From an uncultured Prevotella sp. (lineage in GTDB: Bacteria; Bacteroidota; Bacteroidia; Bacteroidales; Bacteroidaceae), in contig ONKL01000011.1 in NCBI GenBank assembly GCA_900318395.1, positions 1-61,031 of the forward strand: 61,031 nt of DNA, given 5' to 3'. Of this stretch, positions 24,885-33,436 are shown piece after piece; position 1 is the stretch's first letter; the number at the start of each line of letters is the position of its first letter. The notes beneath the pieces are model-generated. The model was not told the DNA's origin. It did no database searches and saw only the letters and a list, made by a program, of their open reading frames with translations. Made by a program: the position numbers and the translations under genes.

Positions 24885-25436
24885 CTACTTCTCGACCATC
24901 ATTCGGAACTCCACGGGGGTCATACCGATGATGTCGCTCATCCGTCGCTGTAGGGTGCGGACGGAGTTATAACCTGCCTCAGCACTGACGGCGGCGATGC
25001 CGTACTGGGGATGATCCCTCAGTAACTGCAAGGCGCGCATCAGGCGCAGATTCTCGATGTACTCATCCGGCGACTTGAAGATGGTGGCATTACGGAAGAG
25101 GCGTATCAGACGTGCCTGCGACACGCCCATCAGCTCAGCCAACTCAGCGGTTCCGAAGTCGGGAGTCAGTAATTTAGGCTCCTGCTCCAGACGGTTCTCG
25201 AGCATAGCCAGCAGTTCGGCATCGTCCACCTGATCGGCTTGCATGGCCAACCGGCGACCGCGCTGCATCTCGGCTTTCAGCCAATTCACGCGCTGCTTCA
25301 ATTCATACCAGGAGTTCAACTGCTCGCTCATCAGGAGGTTGCGCCCCAGCAGGCTCACGTTCTCCATGTCGAGTCGTTCGTTCTCGGCTTCGAGACGGGC
25401 AATCTCTTTCTCCAGCTCTTCAATCGTCTTCGCCAT
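24885..25436 (-). CDS. AraC-type HTH protein with N-terminal coiled coil, inside the T6SS operon
   Basis: 183 residues. The N-terminus (EELEKEIARLEAENERLDME) is a leucine-zipper-like coiled coil. The C-terminal hundred residues form the double helix-turn-helix of AraC regulators (TAELAELMGVSQARLIRLFR, then AAVSAEAGYNSVRTLQRRM, and GMTPVEFRMMV). No ligand-binding domain is present. It sits between tssB (12 bp) and tssC, so it would be made with the sheath. Inferred: autogenous regulator of this T6SS, with dimerisation through the coiled coil. DNA binding has not been shown, and a structural role cannot be excluded. Confidence 0.85.
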   Translation of the reverse strand: MAKTIEELEKEIARLEAENERLDMENVSLLGRNLLMSEQLNSWYELKQRVNWLKAEMQRGRRLAMQADQVDDAELLAMLENRLEQEPKLLTPDFGTAELAELMGVSQARLIRLFRNATIFKSPDEYIENLRLMRALQLLRDHPQYGIAAVSAEAGYNSVRTLQRRMSDIIGMTPVEFRMMVEK

Positions 25437-25447
25437 ACGGGTTCTGA

Positions 25448-25912
25448 TTATTCTGCACCGTTCAGTTCGTCGAGCATACCCTGCAGCATTTCCTTCAGCT
25501 CTGCACGGCTACCGGCATCCTTCAGGATGTCACGCAGCTTGCGGTTCTGCTCAATGCTCTTGCGGATCTTCACATTAGTGTCAATCTGCTCCTTGGTACC
25601 AGAGAGGAACGGACTGTTCTGAACCAGACGACCTTTGCCACCCTGTGCCTCGAAGTCACGAATCTCACCAAACTTCAGAGTCTCTTCTACTGCACCGCCT
25701 TCAGCGTCAGTGAAGGTCACGCCTACCTTCGGCTTAAAGTGCTGGAATGCATCATCGATGTTGGTGATGTCCTCAACGAACTCAGGGGCACCTGCCTCTA
25801 CATCGCTTGTGTACTGATCAATCATCAGAGTCTTGTTCTGGTCGATCAAACTGACTTTCGCACTTGACTCCTCATCTGGAGCCATCGAAATGAAATTCTC
25901 TTTCATTGCCAT
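25448..25912 (-). CDS. tssB: T6SS sheath small subunit TssB
   Basis: 154 residues, the usual TssB (VipA) size. Features are SSAKVSLIDQNKTLMIDQY near the N-terminus, FKPKVGVTFTDAEGG, LKFGEIRDFE and a C-terminal helix KIRKSIEQNRKLRDILKD followed by ELKEMLQGMLDEL. TssB interlocks with TssC and exposes the helix recognised by ClpV for sheath recycling. It is the second gene of the operon, after clpV. Confidence 0.9.
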   Translation of the reverse strand: MAMKENFISMAPDEESSAKVSLIDQNKTLMIDQYTSDVEAGAPEFVEDITNIDDAFQHFKPKVGVTFTDAEGGAVEETLKFGEIRDFEAQGGKGRLVQNSPFLSGTKEQIDTNVKIRKSIEQNRKLRDILKDAGSRAELKEMLQGMLDELNGAE

Positions 25913-25954
25913 AGTTGTAAATGCTTTTAAAGATAAATACTATAATTAATTAAC

Positions 25955-28519
25955 TCATTTTTTCTTCTTAGCAGCATTCTCCTCCTGCTTCTCTGAAGGC
26001 TGTTCTGCTGGTTGCTCTGCAGGCTTTTCCGCAGCCTTGCCTACCGGTTTTCCGTTGACCACGAATACGGCCTGACCTTCCTTGTCGACCTGTACCTCGA
26101 TCTTGTCGCCTGCTTTCACGTCGCCCGCAATCATCATCTTAGAAATCGGATGGCGCAACTCCTTACGGATAACACCTAATACCGGACGCGCACCATACTG
26201 CTGGTTGTAACCGCGCAGAGCGATGGTCTGTCGGGCATCGGGTGTCAGCGTCAGTTCGATATTCTGCTCCTCAAGCAGCTTCAACAGTCCCTTCAAATGG
26301 ATATCGAAAATTGCGGTGACGGTCTTGTCGGTGATCGGTGAGAACGGCACGATCTCTGTCAGACGAGCCAGGAACTCTGGACGGAAGTATCCCTGCATAA
26401 TGTCCATCAGCTCGTTGTTCTCGGGGATAATGCCGCTGTTAAACTTCTCCACGATGGTCTGTGCACCAATGTTCGAGGTGAAGAGGATGAGGGCGTTAGA
26501 GAAGTCGCCCACACGGCCCAGACGGTCGTGCAGCTTACCCTCATCGAGGATCTGCAGGAAGAGGTCGAATACTGACTTGTGAGCCTTCTCGATCTCATCG
26601 AACAGCACTACAGAGTACGGATTCTGGCGGATCTTGTTTACCAGCAGACCACCCTCCTCGTAACCTACGTATCCCGGAGGCGCTCCGTAGAGCAAGGCAA
26701 CAGAATGCTCCTCCTTGAACTCCGACATATCGAAACGTACCAATGCACTCTCGTCACCAAAGAGGAAGGTGGCAAGGGCCTTGGCCAGCTCTGTCTTACC
26801 AGTACCAGTCGGACCGAGGAAGAAGAACGAGCCCATTGGCTGTCCCTTCTTGCTCAGACCCGAGCGAGCCTCGTAAACGGCATCGAGCACCTTCTTCACA
26901 GCGTGATCCTGACCTACAACGCGCTTCTTCAAAGTATCTTCAGCACCCATCAGTCGGTCGCGCTCCTTCGTCTGAACCTTACCGAGAGGTATACCTGTCT
27001 GCTTGGCCACAACGGCACTCAGGTCATCGCTCTTCAGCTCGGTGCGCTGCTCAGCGCCCAGCTCTGCCAACTTATCCAGCGTAGCTGCCAGGAAGTCGAC
27101 ACGCTCCTGTATAGTAGCAATCTTACTGAAATCTGTGTCGCTGTCGACACCAGCCAGCAAGATGCAGCTTACCTTATTAAATAATTCATAGTTCAACCAG
27201 TCGAGTTCCTTCATCAGGCCCTCGTCGGCCTTGTCCTTCCCTTCTGCCGATGCCTTGATAGCCTCCAGCTTACCCTTCAGTTCGTCGATGATACTACCAG
27301 TCAGGTCGTTCATCGTCTTCACCTGAGCCATTGTACGGTCAATCAGGTCGAAGGCTGAGTCGGGCAGCGACTTCTCCGTCAAATAGCGCTTAGCCAGACG
27401 GATAGCATCGCTCATGACGGTCTCGTCGACCTTCAGGCCATGATACTCCTCGTAGGCAGGGATAGCACCTTTCAGGATGCGCAGCGACAGATCAGCTGTG
27501 GGCTCCTCAATGGTAATCTTCTCCAGCTTCGAGGTCATCTCCTTGTCGGTCTCGATATTCTTGGTGAATCCGTCGATGCTCGAAGTGGCGAGCAACTGCA
27601 GACGGCCTTTCGACAATTCGTTCTTCAGGATTGACGATGCGCCGAACAACGAGCCCTGCTTGTCGAACAGCTTGTCGATCGCCTCGATGATCAGCACGGC
27701 GTTGGGGAGTGCCTCAACCTCGTTAATCACATTCTTGAAGCGATCCTCCACCTCACCTTTATACTGGGCGTCACCACCGAGGGCGGCTGTATCGAGCTCA
27801 TAAGCTACGGCACCACTCAGGAAACCAGGCACATGGTCGGCAGCCAGCTCGCGAACGAAACCGTTTATCAGCGAGGTCTTACCTACACCAGCCTCACCCG
27901 TGATCAGCAGGTTGGCCTTGGTCTTACGACCAAGTATTTCGTAAATCACAGAGATTTCCTTCTCAAATCCGATGACGTTGTCCAGATTACCGGCACGTGC
28001 GATGGCAGTCTTGTCGACACAATACTTGGCCAGCGAGCCTTTGCCGCCGCCGGCAGCCGGTGTTCTCTTCGTCAACTCGGCACCTTCCATATAGGGAGCC
28101 TCTACGTTTGCACCGCCGCCCATCTTTGCACTGATGTCAGAAGGGGTCAGAGGCAGTGTCTTCAGCTGGTCGAAGGAGAAGCCTACACCTGGTGTCACCA
28201 GAGCGGCCAGAACACATACGTCTGTACACTCATCAAGGTCGAACTTCACCTGATAGTTCTCAGCCTCTTCAAGCACGGCCTGGGCCTCAGGACTAAACTC
28301 CAGATCACGCATCGGACGCACCGCGCGAGGAGCCAACTGCATCTGCACGTCAGCCCAGTCCTGAAGATAGAAATAATCCTTGTCCAATTCACTTTCAATA
28401 AAGTGCACAAGACCAATCTCCTTATGGAGCACAGCCTTGAACAAATGCGCCGGATAGATGGCATCACTACAATATTCCTCTGCAAAGGAGTTTGCAATGT
28501 TCTTAAGCTTTTCGTTCAT
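25955..28519 (-). CDS. clpV: T6SS sheath-disassembly ATPase ClpV (TssH)
   Basis: 854 residues. AAA+ unfoldase of the ClpB/ClpV class that recycles contracted TssBC sheaths. It has an N-terminal Clp-N-like region (1-120), D1 with Walker A GEAGVGKT (208-215) and the QYKGEVEDRF pore segment, a middle coiled region, and D2 with GPTGTGKTELAKAL and FDEIEKAH. The D1 Walker B reads VLIIEAID with Glu279 and Ala280 where Asp-Glu is expected, so D1 hydrolysis is probably impaired. The C-terminus carries a PAEQPAEQPSEKQEEN low-complexity tail. It is the first gene after the operon promoter. Confidence 0.93.
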   Translation of the reverse strand: MNEKLKNIANSFAEEYCSDAIYPAHLFKAVLHKEIGLVHFIESELDKDYFYLQDWADVQMQLAPRAVRPMRDLEFSPEAQAVLEEAENYQVKFDLDECTDVCVLAALVTPGVGFSFDQLKTLPLTPSDISAKMGGGANVEAPYMEGAELTKRTPAAGGGKGSLAKYCVDKTAIARAGNLDNVIGFEKEISVIYEILGRKTKANLLITGEAGVGKTSLINGFVRELAADHVPGFLSGAVAYELDTAALGGDAQYKGEVEDRFKNVINEVEALPNAVLIIEAIDKLFDKQGSLFGASSILKNELSKGRLQLLATSSIDGFTKNIETDKEMTSKLEKITIEEPTADLSLRILKGAIPAYEEYHGLKVDETVMSDAIRLAKRYLTEKSLPDSAFDLIDRTMAQVKTMNDLTGSIIDELKGKLEAIKASAEGKDKADEGLMKELDWLNYELFNKVSCILLAGVDSDTDFSKIATIQERVDFLAATLDKLAELGAEQRTELKSDDLSAVVAKQTGIPLGKVQTKERDRLMGAEDTLKKRVVGQDHAVKKVLDAVYEARSGLSKKGQPMGSFFFLGPTGTGKTELAKALATFLFGDESALVRFDMSEFKEEHSVALLYGAPPGYVGYEEGGLLVNKIRQNPYSVVLFDEIEKAHKSVFDLFLQILDEGKLHDRLGRVGDFSNALILFTSNIGAQTIVEKFNSGIIPENNELMDIMQGYFRPEFLARLTEIVPFSPITDKTVTAIFDIHLKGLLKLLEEQNIELTLTPDARQTIALRGYNQQYGARPVLGVIRKELRHPISKMMIAGDVKAGDKIEVQVDKEGQAVFVVNGKPVGKAAEKPAEQPAEQPSEKQEENAAKKKK

Positions 28520-28550
28520 ATCTTTTGGGTTTATTATATCAATATGGGTA

Positions 28551-28558
28551 CAAAGATA
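28551..28558 (-). promoter_or_regulatory. T6SS operon promoter, -7 box
   Basis: The minus strand reads TATCTTTG here, 32 bp upstream of the clpV ATG, a perfect TAnnTTTG. The -33 position carries only a weak match (GTTTCG region near 28577-28582), suggesting activator dependence. All 24 genes to 1390 point the same way with short gaps, so this may drive about 27 kb. Confidence 0.65.
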
Positions 28559-28870
28559 CGAAAAAACCTACATTCCGAAACACATTCTTCCCCGCAATCA
28601 GCGCGCTTTTAACTTTTTTTATATGTTATTCCTGATTTAATATATGATGTTTACGTTTGTGTGCGCATACACCATTGCTATCATGGCATTATCGCCAGTA
28701 TGACTGAATTTCAGTCCGTATCGCCACCGATGGCAACATACAGGGTCATATTTGGCAGCACACCTTCCCCAACAGGCTAAAAATTTCAATTTAGATTGAG
28801 AATTTGCCATTTACCTCTACATAAAACCTTGTAAATTGCAGGTTATTAGCTATTTAAACATCTTTTATAT

Positions 28871-28947
28871 CTCTACTAAAACTCTACTAATCCTCTACTA
28901 ATCTTCTACTTTATCTCTACTAAACCTCTACTAAACCTCTACTCAAA
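28871..28947 (+). repeat. phased array A: seven 11-bp CTCTACTAANN units
   Basis: Units begin at 28871, 28882, 28893, 28904, 28915, 28926 and 28937, each exactly 11 bp apart; the fourth is degenerate (TTCTACTTTAT). Eleven base pairs is about one helical turn, so all units face the same side of the DNA. A single diverged unit (CTCTACATAA) lies at 28815-28824. No gene was found between 28,520 and 29,582; this region holds four repeat groups. Confidence 0.95.
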
Positions 28948-29014
28948 GGAAAGAAGGTAATGACGTGTTGTTTTCTTTAGGGTGATTCATAATCTCCAAT
29001 AAGACTAACAATTA

Positions 29015-29073
29015 TTCCCACGTTGGGAACGTCGCATTCCCACGCTGGGAATGAAATGTTCCCACGTTGGGAA
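29015..29073. repeat. phased palindromes B: three TTCCCACGYTGGGAA copies every 22 bp
   Basis: Copies at 29015-29029, 29037-29051 and 29059-29073, starts exactly 22 bp (two turns) apart. Arms TTCCCA/TGGGAA flank a 3-nt centre (CGT, CGC, CGT). The dyad form suggests a site for a dimeric DNA-binding protein rather than an RNA hairpin. Confidence 0.95.
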
Positions 29074-29119
29074 TACATAACGAGCCTGAGGGGTAGTGAA
29101 CAAGCAGTACTTACAGAGT

Positions 29120-29178
29120 AATAAGGAAGCTTTGTCACAAAATAAGGGACACTTATTGCAGAATAAGGAGCCCTTATT
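29120..29178. repeat. phased hairpin units C: three AATAAGG-start units every 21 bp
   Basis: Units start at 29120, 29141 and 29162. The second (AATAAG...CTTATT) and third (AATAAGG-AGC-CCTTATT) are self-complementary; the first has lost its right arm. The third has 7-bp arms around a 3-nt loop. Confidence 0.9.
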
Positions 29179-29198
29179 CGGTAGAGGTTGGTTGATGA

Positions 29199-29275
29199 TT
29201 AGTAGAGGGAAGGTAGAAGATTAGTAGAGAAAAGGTAGAAGATTAGTAGAGGTTTAGTAGAGGATTAGTAGAGGT
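29199..29275 (-). repeat. phased array A': seven 11-bp units, inverted copy of array A
   Basis: TTAGTAGAG, the reverse complement of the array A core, begins at 29199, 29221, 29243, 29254 and 29265. Diverged AAGGTAGAA units at 29210 and 29232 keep the exact 11-bp phase. Both arrays have seven units and face each other across 251 bp that contain groups B and C. Another single copy lies at 29343-29351. Confidence 0.95.
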
Positions 29276-29516
29276 AAAAAAACAAAAGAAATATTTGCAA
29301 ACACCTAGTAAAATCAGTATTTTTAAAGGCATTCGTGGTTATTTAGTAGAGATAGAATTAAAAAAGTGATTTTATCTGTGAGAAATACTTGTCTTTGCTG
29401 TTGAGAATTACATCCTGGATTGACGTTAGCCGATTAAATTTTATGACAGTGGAATTCGAAAGGCTTCACTTCTTTTATGAAACTATCAGGTTTTTATCAA
29501 AAAAATCTGTTTTTGT

Positions 29517-29547
29517 TTTGTAATTCCCGCAATAATGACTATCTTTG
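29517..29547 (+). promoter_or_regulatory. promoter of the UDP-glucuronate decarboxylase gene
   Basis: TTTG at 29517-29520, a 19-bp spacer and TATCTTTG at 29540-29547 match the full Bacteroidetes promoter consensus. The predicted leader to the ATG at 29583 is about 30 nt. Confidence 0.85.
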
Positions 29548-29582
29548 CAGCAGAATAAATTAAAAACAGACATTATTTTATT

Positions 29583-30518
29583 ATGATGAAACGAATCCTT
29601 GTGACTGGTGGTGCGGGCTTTATCGGCTCCCACCTGTGCGAACGGCTGGTGAACGAAGGCAACGACGTGATCTGTCTGGACAACTTCTATACCGGCGCGA
29701 AAGAGAACGTGTGGCATCTAATCGGGCGTCCTAACTTTGAGATTGTCAGACACGACGTGTGCCAGCCCTATTGGGCCGAGGTTGACGAAATCTACAACCT
29801 CGCCTGTCCCGCCTCGCCTATCTATTACCAGAACGATCCTATCCAGACCACCAAGACATCGGTGTTCGGGGCCTACCACATGCTGGGACTGGCGCGCAGA
29901 ACGAAGTGTAAGATTCTGCAGTCATCGACCAGCGAGGTGTATGGCGACCCCACCGTGCATCCACAGCCAGAGAGCTACTGGGGCAACGTGAACACCATCG
30001 GCCTTCGATCGTGCTATGACGAGGGTAAGCGCTGCGCCGAGACGATGTTCTTCGACTACCACCGCCTCCACGGCGTGCGCATCAAGGTGATCCGCATCTT
30101 CAACACCTATGGGCCGCGCATGGCGCAGCACGACGGGCGTGTGGTCTCCAACTTCATCATGCAGGCCCTTCGCAACGAGGACATCACCATCTACGGTGAC
30201 GGCCAACAAACCCGCTCGTTCCAGTATGTCACCGACCTGATCGAGGGTATGGTGCGCATGATGAACAGCGGCGACGACTTCCTGGGGCCGGTGAACATCG
30301 GTAATCCCGGTGAGTTCACGATGCTGGAGCTGGCAGAGAAGGTGATCACCATGACGGGCTCGAAGAGCAAGATCGTGTTCCGTCCGCTGCCTTCCGACGA
30401 CCCTAAGATGCGCCGTCCCGACATTACGCTGGCCAAAGCCAAGCTGGACTGGGAGCCGAAGGTGAAGCTCGACGAGGGTCTGGCCAAGACCATCGAGTAC
30501 TTCAAAGGAACGCTGTAA
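29583..30518 (+). CDS. uxs: UDP-glucuronate decarboxylase (UDP-xylose synthase)
   Basis: 311 residues. Converts UDP-glucuronate to UDP-xylose with internal NAD+ for polysaccharide synthesis. Short-chain dehydrogenase fold with GGAGFIGSH (9-17), active-site [10 protein letters not shown] (114-123) including the Uxs-type Glu118, and Y145-x3-K149 in [21 protein letters not shown] is the typical sugar-binding segment of the decarboxylase group. A start at the second methionine (29586) is possible. G+C in the third codon position is clearly higher than in the flanking repeats. Confidence 0.93.
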   Translation: MMKRILVTGGAGFIGSHLCERLVNEGNDVICLDNFYTGAKENVWHLIGRPNFEIVRHDVCQPYWAEVDEIYNLACPASPIYYQNDPIQTTKTSVFGAYHMLGLARRTKCKILQSSTSEVYGDPTVHPQPESYWGNVNTIGLRSCYDEGKRCAETMFFDYHRLHGVRIKVIRIFNTYGPRMAQHDGRVVSNFIMQALRNEDITIYGDGQQTRSFQYVTDLIEGMVRMMNSGDDFLGPVNIGNPGEFTMLELAEKVITMTGSKSKIVFRPLPSDDPKMRRPDITLAKAKLDWEPKVKLDEGLAKTIEYFKGTL

Positions 30519-30542
30519 TAGAGAAGAAGTTAAGAACTTGAA

Positions 30543-31160
30543 TTAAATGGTATTGGGATTGGCGAGGTAATTCCACATGGCATTACGCACGTCAATCCCA
30601 TATTTTAGATTGTGGAAATTGTCGATCACCCAGCGGCCGTCTTCATAGACCAAGTCGATGCGGGCAGGCGTGTAGGTGTCGGCCTCGTAGACGGTGAAGG
30701 TGACTGAAGCCCGCTTCACTGGGCTGAACAGGTCGACATGCTCAACCTCGAACTCATCGAACGACAGCTGGACGCCTGAATAGCGCATCATCGACCAGTG
30801 GTCGATCTCAAAGAACAGGGTACCCGTCTGCTCTTCCTTGCGGTGGACAGCCATGAGCAACTTGTTCCACGACTTGGAACAGAATGCCTTGTCGAAGAGC
30901 TCGTTCTCGCAAGAGCCGCCACGATACATATACTCCGAACGGAGCAGCCGGTAGACATTGTGCACCTGATTGAGAATGACGCCACGCTCTATCTGTGCCC
31001 GCATCTCTGAGTTGAGCGAGTCGGGCGTAACAAGTCGGGCGGTATCCTTCACGACGGTAGCGGCCTGAGCTGGCTCGTGGGCACGTTCACGGCAACTGGT
31101 CGCCGTCAGGACCAGCGTCATTGCCATAAAGGCAGTCTTGATGATGTTAACCTTAGTCAC
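30543..31160 (-). CDS. lipoprotein with DUF3828-like domain
   Basis: 205 residues. The signal ends in a lipobox (LTATSC, Cys23), so it is an envelope lipoprotein. The body (SFDEFEVEHVDLFSPVKRAS, VTFTVYEADT, YEDGRWVIDNFHNL) resembles the DUF3828 group, whose members have an NTF2-like fold of unknown function. Convergent with the decarboxylase gene; 24 bp separate them. Its own promoter lies at 31190-31220. Confidence 0.8.
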   Translation of the reverse strand: MTKVNIIKTAFMAMTLVLTATSCRERAHEPAQAATVVKDTARLVTPDSLNSEMRAQIERGVILNQVHNVYRLLRSEYMYRGGSCENELFDKAFCSKSWNKLLMAVHRKEEQTGTLFFEIDHWSMMRYSGVQLSFDEFEVEHVDLFSPVKRASVTFTVYEADTYTPARIDLVYEDGRWVIDNFHNLKYGIDVRNAMWNYLANPNTI

Positions 31161-31189
31161 AATCTATGGTTGTTTTTTTAATTCGGGGG

Positions 31190-31220
31190 CAAAGGTACAA
31201 AAAAAAACAAAATCAAACAA
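31190..31220 (-). promoter_or_regulatory. promoter of the DUF3828-like lipoprotein gene
   Basis: On the minus strand TTTG (31220-31217), 19 bp, then TACCTTTG (31197-31190). Full match to the Bacteroidetes consensus, 30 bp before the ATG. Confidence 0.85.
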
Positions 31221-31241
31221 ATTCTGCCCGTTTTTTCTTCA

Positions 31242-31275
31242 AAAAATTCCCCGCTCAGGCTTGAGCGGAGAATTT
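31242..31275 (-). terminator. rho-independent terminator after the M3 peptidase gene
   Basis: CCGCTCA (31250-31256) pairs with TGAGCGG (31261-31267) around GGCT. The stem continues with AAAATTC/GAATTTT after one mismatch, and a T-rich run follows on the minus strand. It ends the amgK-to-dcp transcription unit. Confidence 0.85.
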
Positions 31276-31286
31276 TAGTGTGATAT

Positions 31287-33404
31287 TTACAGCCCTCTGG
31301 CTTTCAGAAGGCTGGAGGCGTCGGGCTGGGCCATGCCGGTGAAGTCGGTAAACATCTGCATGAGGTCGCCGGTATTGCCACGACTGAGGATCTTATCCCG
31401 CATCGCCTGACCCGTCTCGGGCTTCAAAGGCCCGCGCTGGGCGAAGACATCGGCGATATTCACAGCCAGAACCTCGGTCCAGAGATAGCTGTAATAGCCT
31501 GCAGCGTAGCCTCCGCCAAACACGTGGTTGAAGTAGCTGGTGCTATAGCGAGGCAGAATCTGGGAATCGAGCAGGCCGATCTGGCGCAGAGCCTCAGTCT
31601 CGAACTGTGCAGCCTGCTCAGCCGCCGGGATATCCTTTGAGGGCAGCATGTGCCAGGCCAAGTCAAGACAGGTAGCTGCGAGGTTCTCGCCAAGGGAATA
31701 AGCTGACTGGAAGTTGATGCTCTTCAGCATGCGCTCTTTCAGTTCGGCAGGCATGGGCTCACCTGTCTCCCAATGGCGCGCATAGTGATCGAACACCTCG
31801 GGGATCGAGGCAAACGACTCGTTGAACTGCGAAGGCATCTCAACGAAGTCGCGCGCCACGCTGGTACCGCTCAAACTGTTGTACTGACAGTTGGAGAGAA
31901 TGCCGTGGAGGGCGTGACCAAACTCATGGAACATAGTAGTGACCTCATCCCACGTGATTAGCGAGGGCTGACCCTCGGGTGCCTTGGCACTGTTGCACAC
32001 ATTATAGACAATAGGCAAGTGGTCGCGCTGACGGCTCTGTTTCTGGAAGCCATCCATCCAGGCTCCGCCACGCTTCGAAGGGCGGCGGAAGTAGTCGCCA
32101 TAGAAGAGCGCGAGGCTCTTGCCGTCCTTATCGATGACCTCGAAGACCTTCATGTCGGGATGATAGACGGGAATATCGGTGCGCTCCTTGAACGAGATAC
32201 CGTAGACACGGTTGGCAGCATAGAACACGCCGTTCTTGAGCACGCTGTCGACCGTGAAGTAAGGCTTCACCTCGTCGTCGGAGATATCGAGCAGTTCCTT
32301 CTTCATCTTAGCTGAATAATAGAAGCGGTCGTAAGGTTCGAGTTTGAAGTCGGCTCCCTCGGTCTTACGGGCATAGTCCTCGATGGCCTTCGTCTCAGCA
32401 TCTGCCTTCGGGCGGTAAGCCTTGATGAGGTTCTTCAGGAAGGCATAGACGTTATCAGCTGTCTTGGCCATGGTGTTCTCCAGCGAATAGGAAGCGTAGT
32501 TCTCGTAACCCATCAGCTCGGCCTGCTCAGCACGCAGCTTGGCAATCTCAGCGGCGATAGCAAAGGTGTTATGTTTGCCTGTGCCGTCGGCACGATGGAT
32601 GGAAGCTTCGAACACGCGCTTTCGCAGCTCACGGTTGTCGAGGCTGGCAAGAATAGGCTGCTGTGTGGTGTTGACAATGACGATGGCATAGGGTGCCTTT
32701 CCACCACGGCTATCGGCATCTTTCTGACACTGGGCGATGTCGGTCTCAGAGAGTCCTGCGAGGTCTTCCTTCTTATCAACCCACACGACAGCATCGTTGG
32801 TGGCAGCTTGCAGGGCATCGCCCCACTGCTGCTGCAGGTCGGAGATGCGGAGGTTGATCTCCTTCATGCGTGCCATCTTGTCGGCAGGCAGCAGCGCACC
32901 CTTGCGCACGAACTGCTTATAGATCTCCTCAAGCAATTTACGGTCTTCGCCCTGTAGCGAATCATAATCGCGGTCGTAGACCTGACGGATGCGATCGAAG
33001 AGCTGCTGATTGAACGATATCTCATTGTCGAGTTCGGTGAGCATCGGCATGACCTTCTTCTCTATATCGGCAATCTCGTCGGTCTTGTCGGCCTCGGTAA
33101 GGGCGAAGAACGTGCGACTGACACGGTCAAGCAGACGGTCGCTCTCCTCAAGGGCGAGGATGGTGTTCTCGAACGTGGCCGAGTCAGGGCACTCCACGAT
33201 GGCCTTGATATTCTGGCGATTCTCAGCGATGGCTGCCTCGAAGGCCGGCAGATAATCGGTATCCTCAATCTTATCGAAGTCGGGGGCACCAAAGGGCAGC
33301 TGGCTCTCCATGAGCAACGGGTTCTCATGCTTAGCCTGCTCGCAAGCTGAAAAGGGCATCATCATAGCCGATGCCATACCTAATGTCATAATGGTCTTTT
33401 TCAT
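31287..33404 (-). CDS. dcp: M3-family peptidyl-dipeptidase (Dcp-like), lipoprotein
   Basis: 705 residues. Zinc metallopeptidase that removes C-terminal dipeptides from peptides. The HEXXH zinc motif is HEFGHALHG, inside TTMFHEFGHALHGILSN, with the downstream Glu in EMPSQFNES. The N-terminus carries a lipobox (MPFSAC, Cys21), placing it in the envelope, as usual for Bacteroidetes M3 peptidases. Length fits Dcp (about 680). It lies 32 bp after guaA. Confidence 0.93.
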   Translation of the reverse strand: MKKTIMTLGMASAMMMPFSACEQAKHENPLLMESQLPFGAPDFDKIEDTDYLPAFEAAIAENRQNIKAIVECPDSATFENTILALEESDRLLDRVSRTFFALTEADKTDEIADIEKKVMPMLTELDNEISFNQQLFDRIRQVYDRDYDSLQGEDRKLLEEIYKQFVRKGALLPADKMARMKEINLRISDLQQQWGDALQAATNDAVVWVDKKEDLAGLSETDIAQCQKDADSRGGKAPYAIVIVNTTQQPILASLDNRELRKRVFEASIHRADGTGKHNTFAIAAEIAKLRAEQAELMGYENYASYSLENTMAKTADNVYAFLKNLIKAYRPKADAETKAIEDYARKTEGADFKLEPYDRFYYSAKMKKELLDISDDEVKPYFTVDSVLKNGVFYAANRVYGISFKERTDIPVYHPDMKVFEVIDKDGKSLALFYGDYFRRPSKRGGAWMDGFQKQSRQRDHLPIVYNVCNSAKAPEGQPSLITWDEVTTMFHEFGHALHGILSNCQYNSLSGTSVARDFVEMPSQFNESFASIPEVFDHYARHWETGEPMPAELKERMLKSINFQSAYSLGENLAATCLDLAWHMLPSKDIPAAEQAAQFETEALRQIGLLDSQILPRYSTSYFNHVFGGGYAAGYYSYLWTEVLAVNIADVFAQRGPLKPETGQAMRDKILSRGNTGDLMQMFTDFTGMAQPDASSLLKARGL

Positions 33405-33436
33405 ATCTTTAAACCTTTATATAGCCACTTATTTCC

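Noticed and set aside
28871-29275. CRISPR array
   Set aside because: Units are 11-22 bp, without unique spacers, and no cas genes are near.
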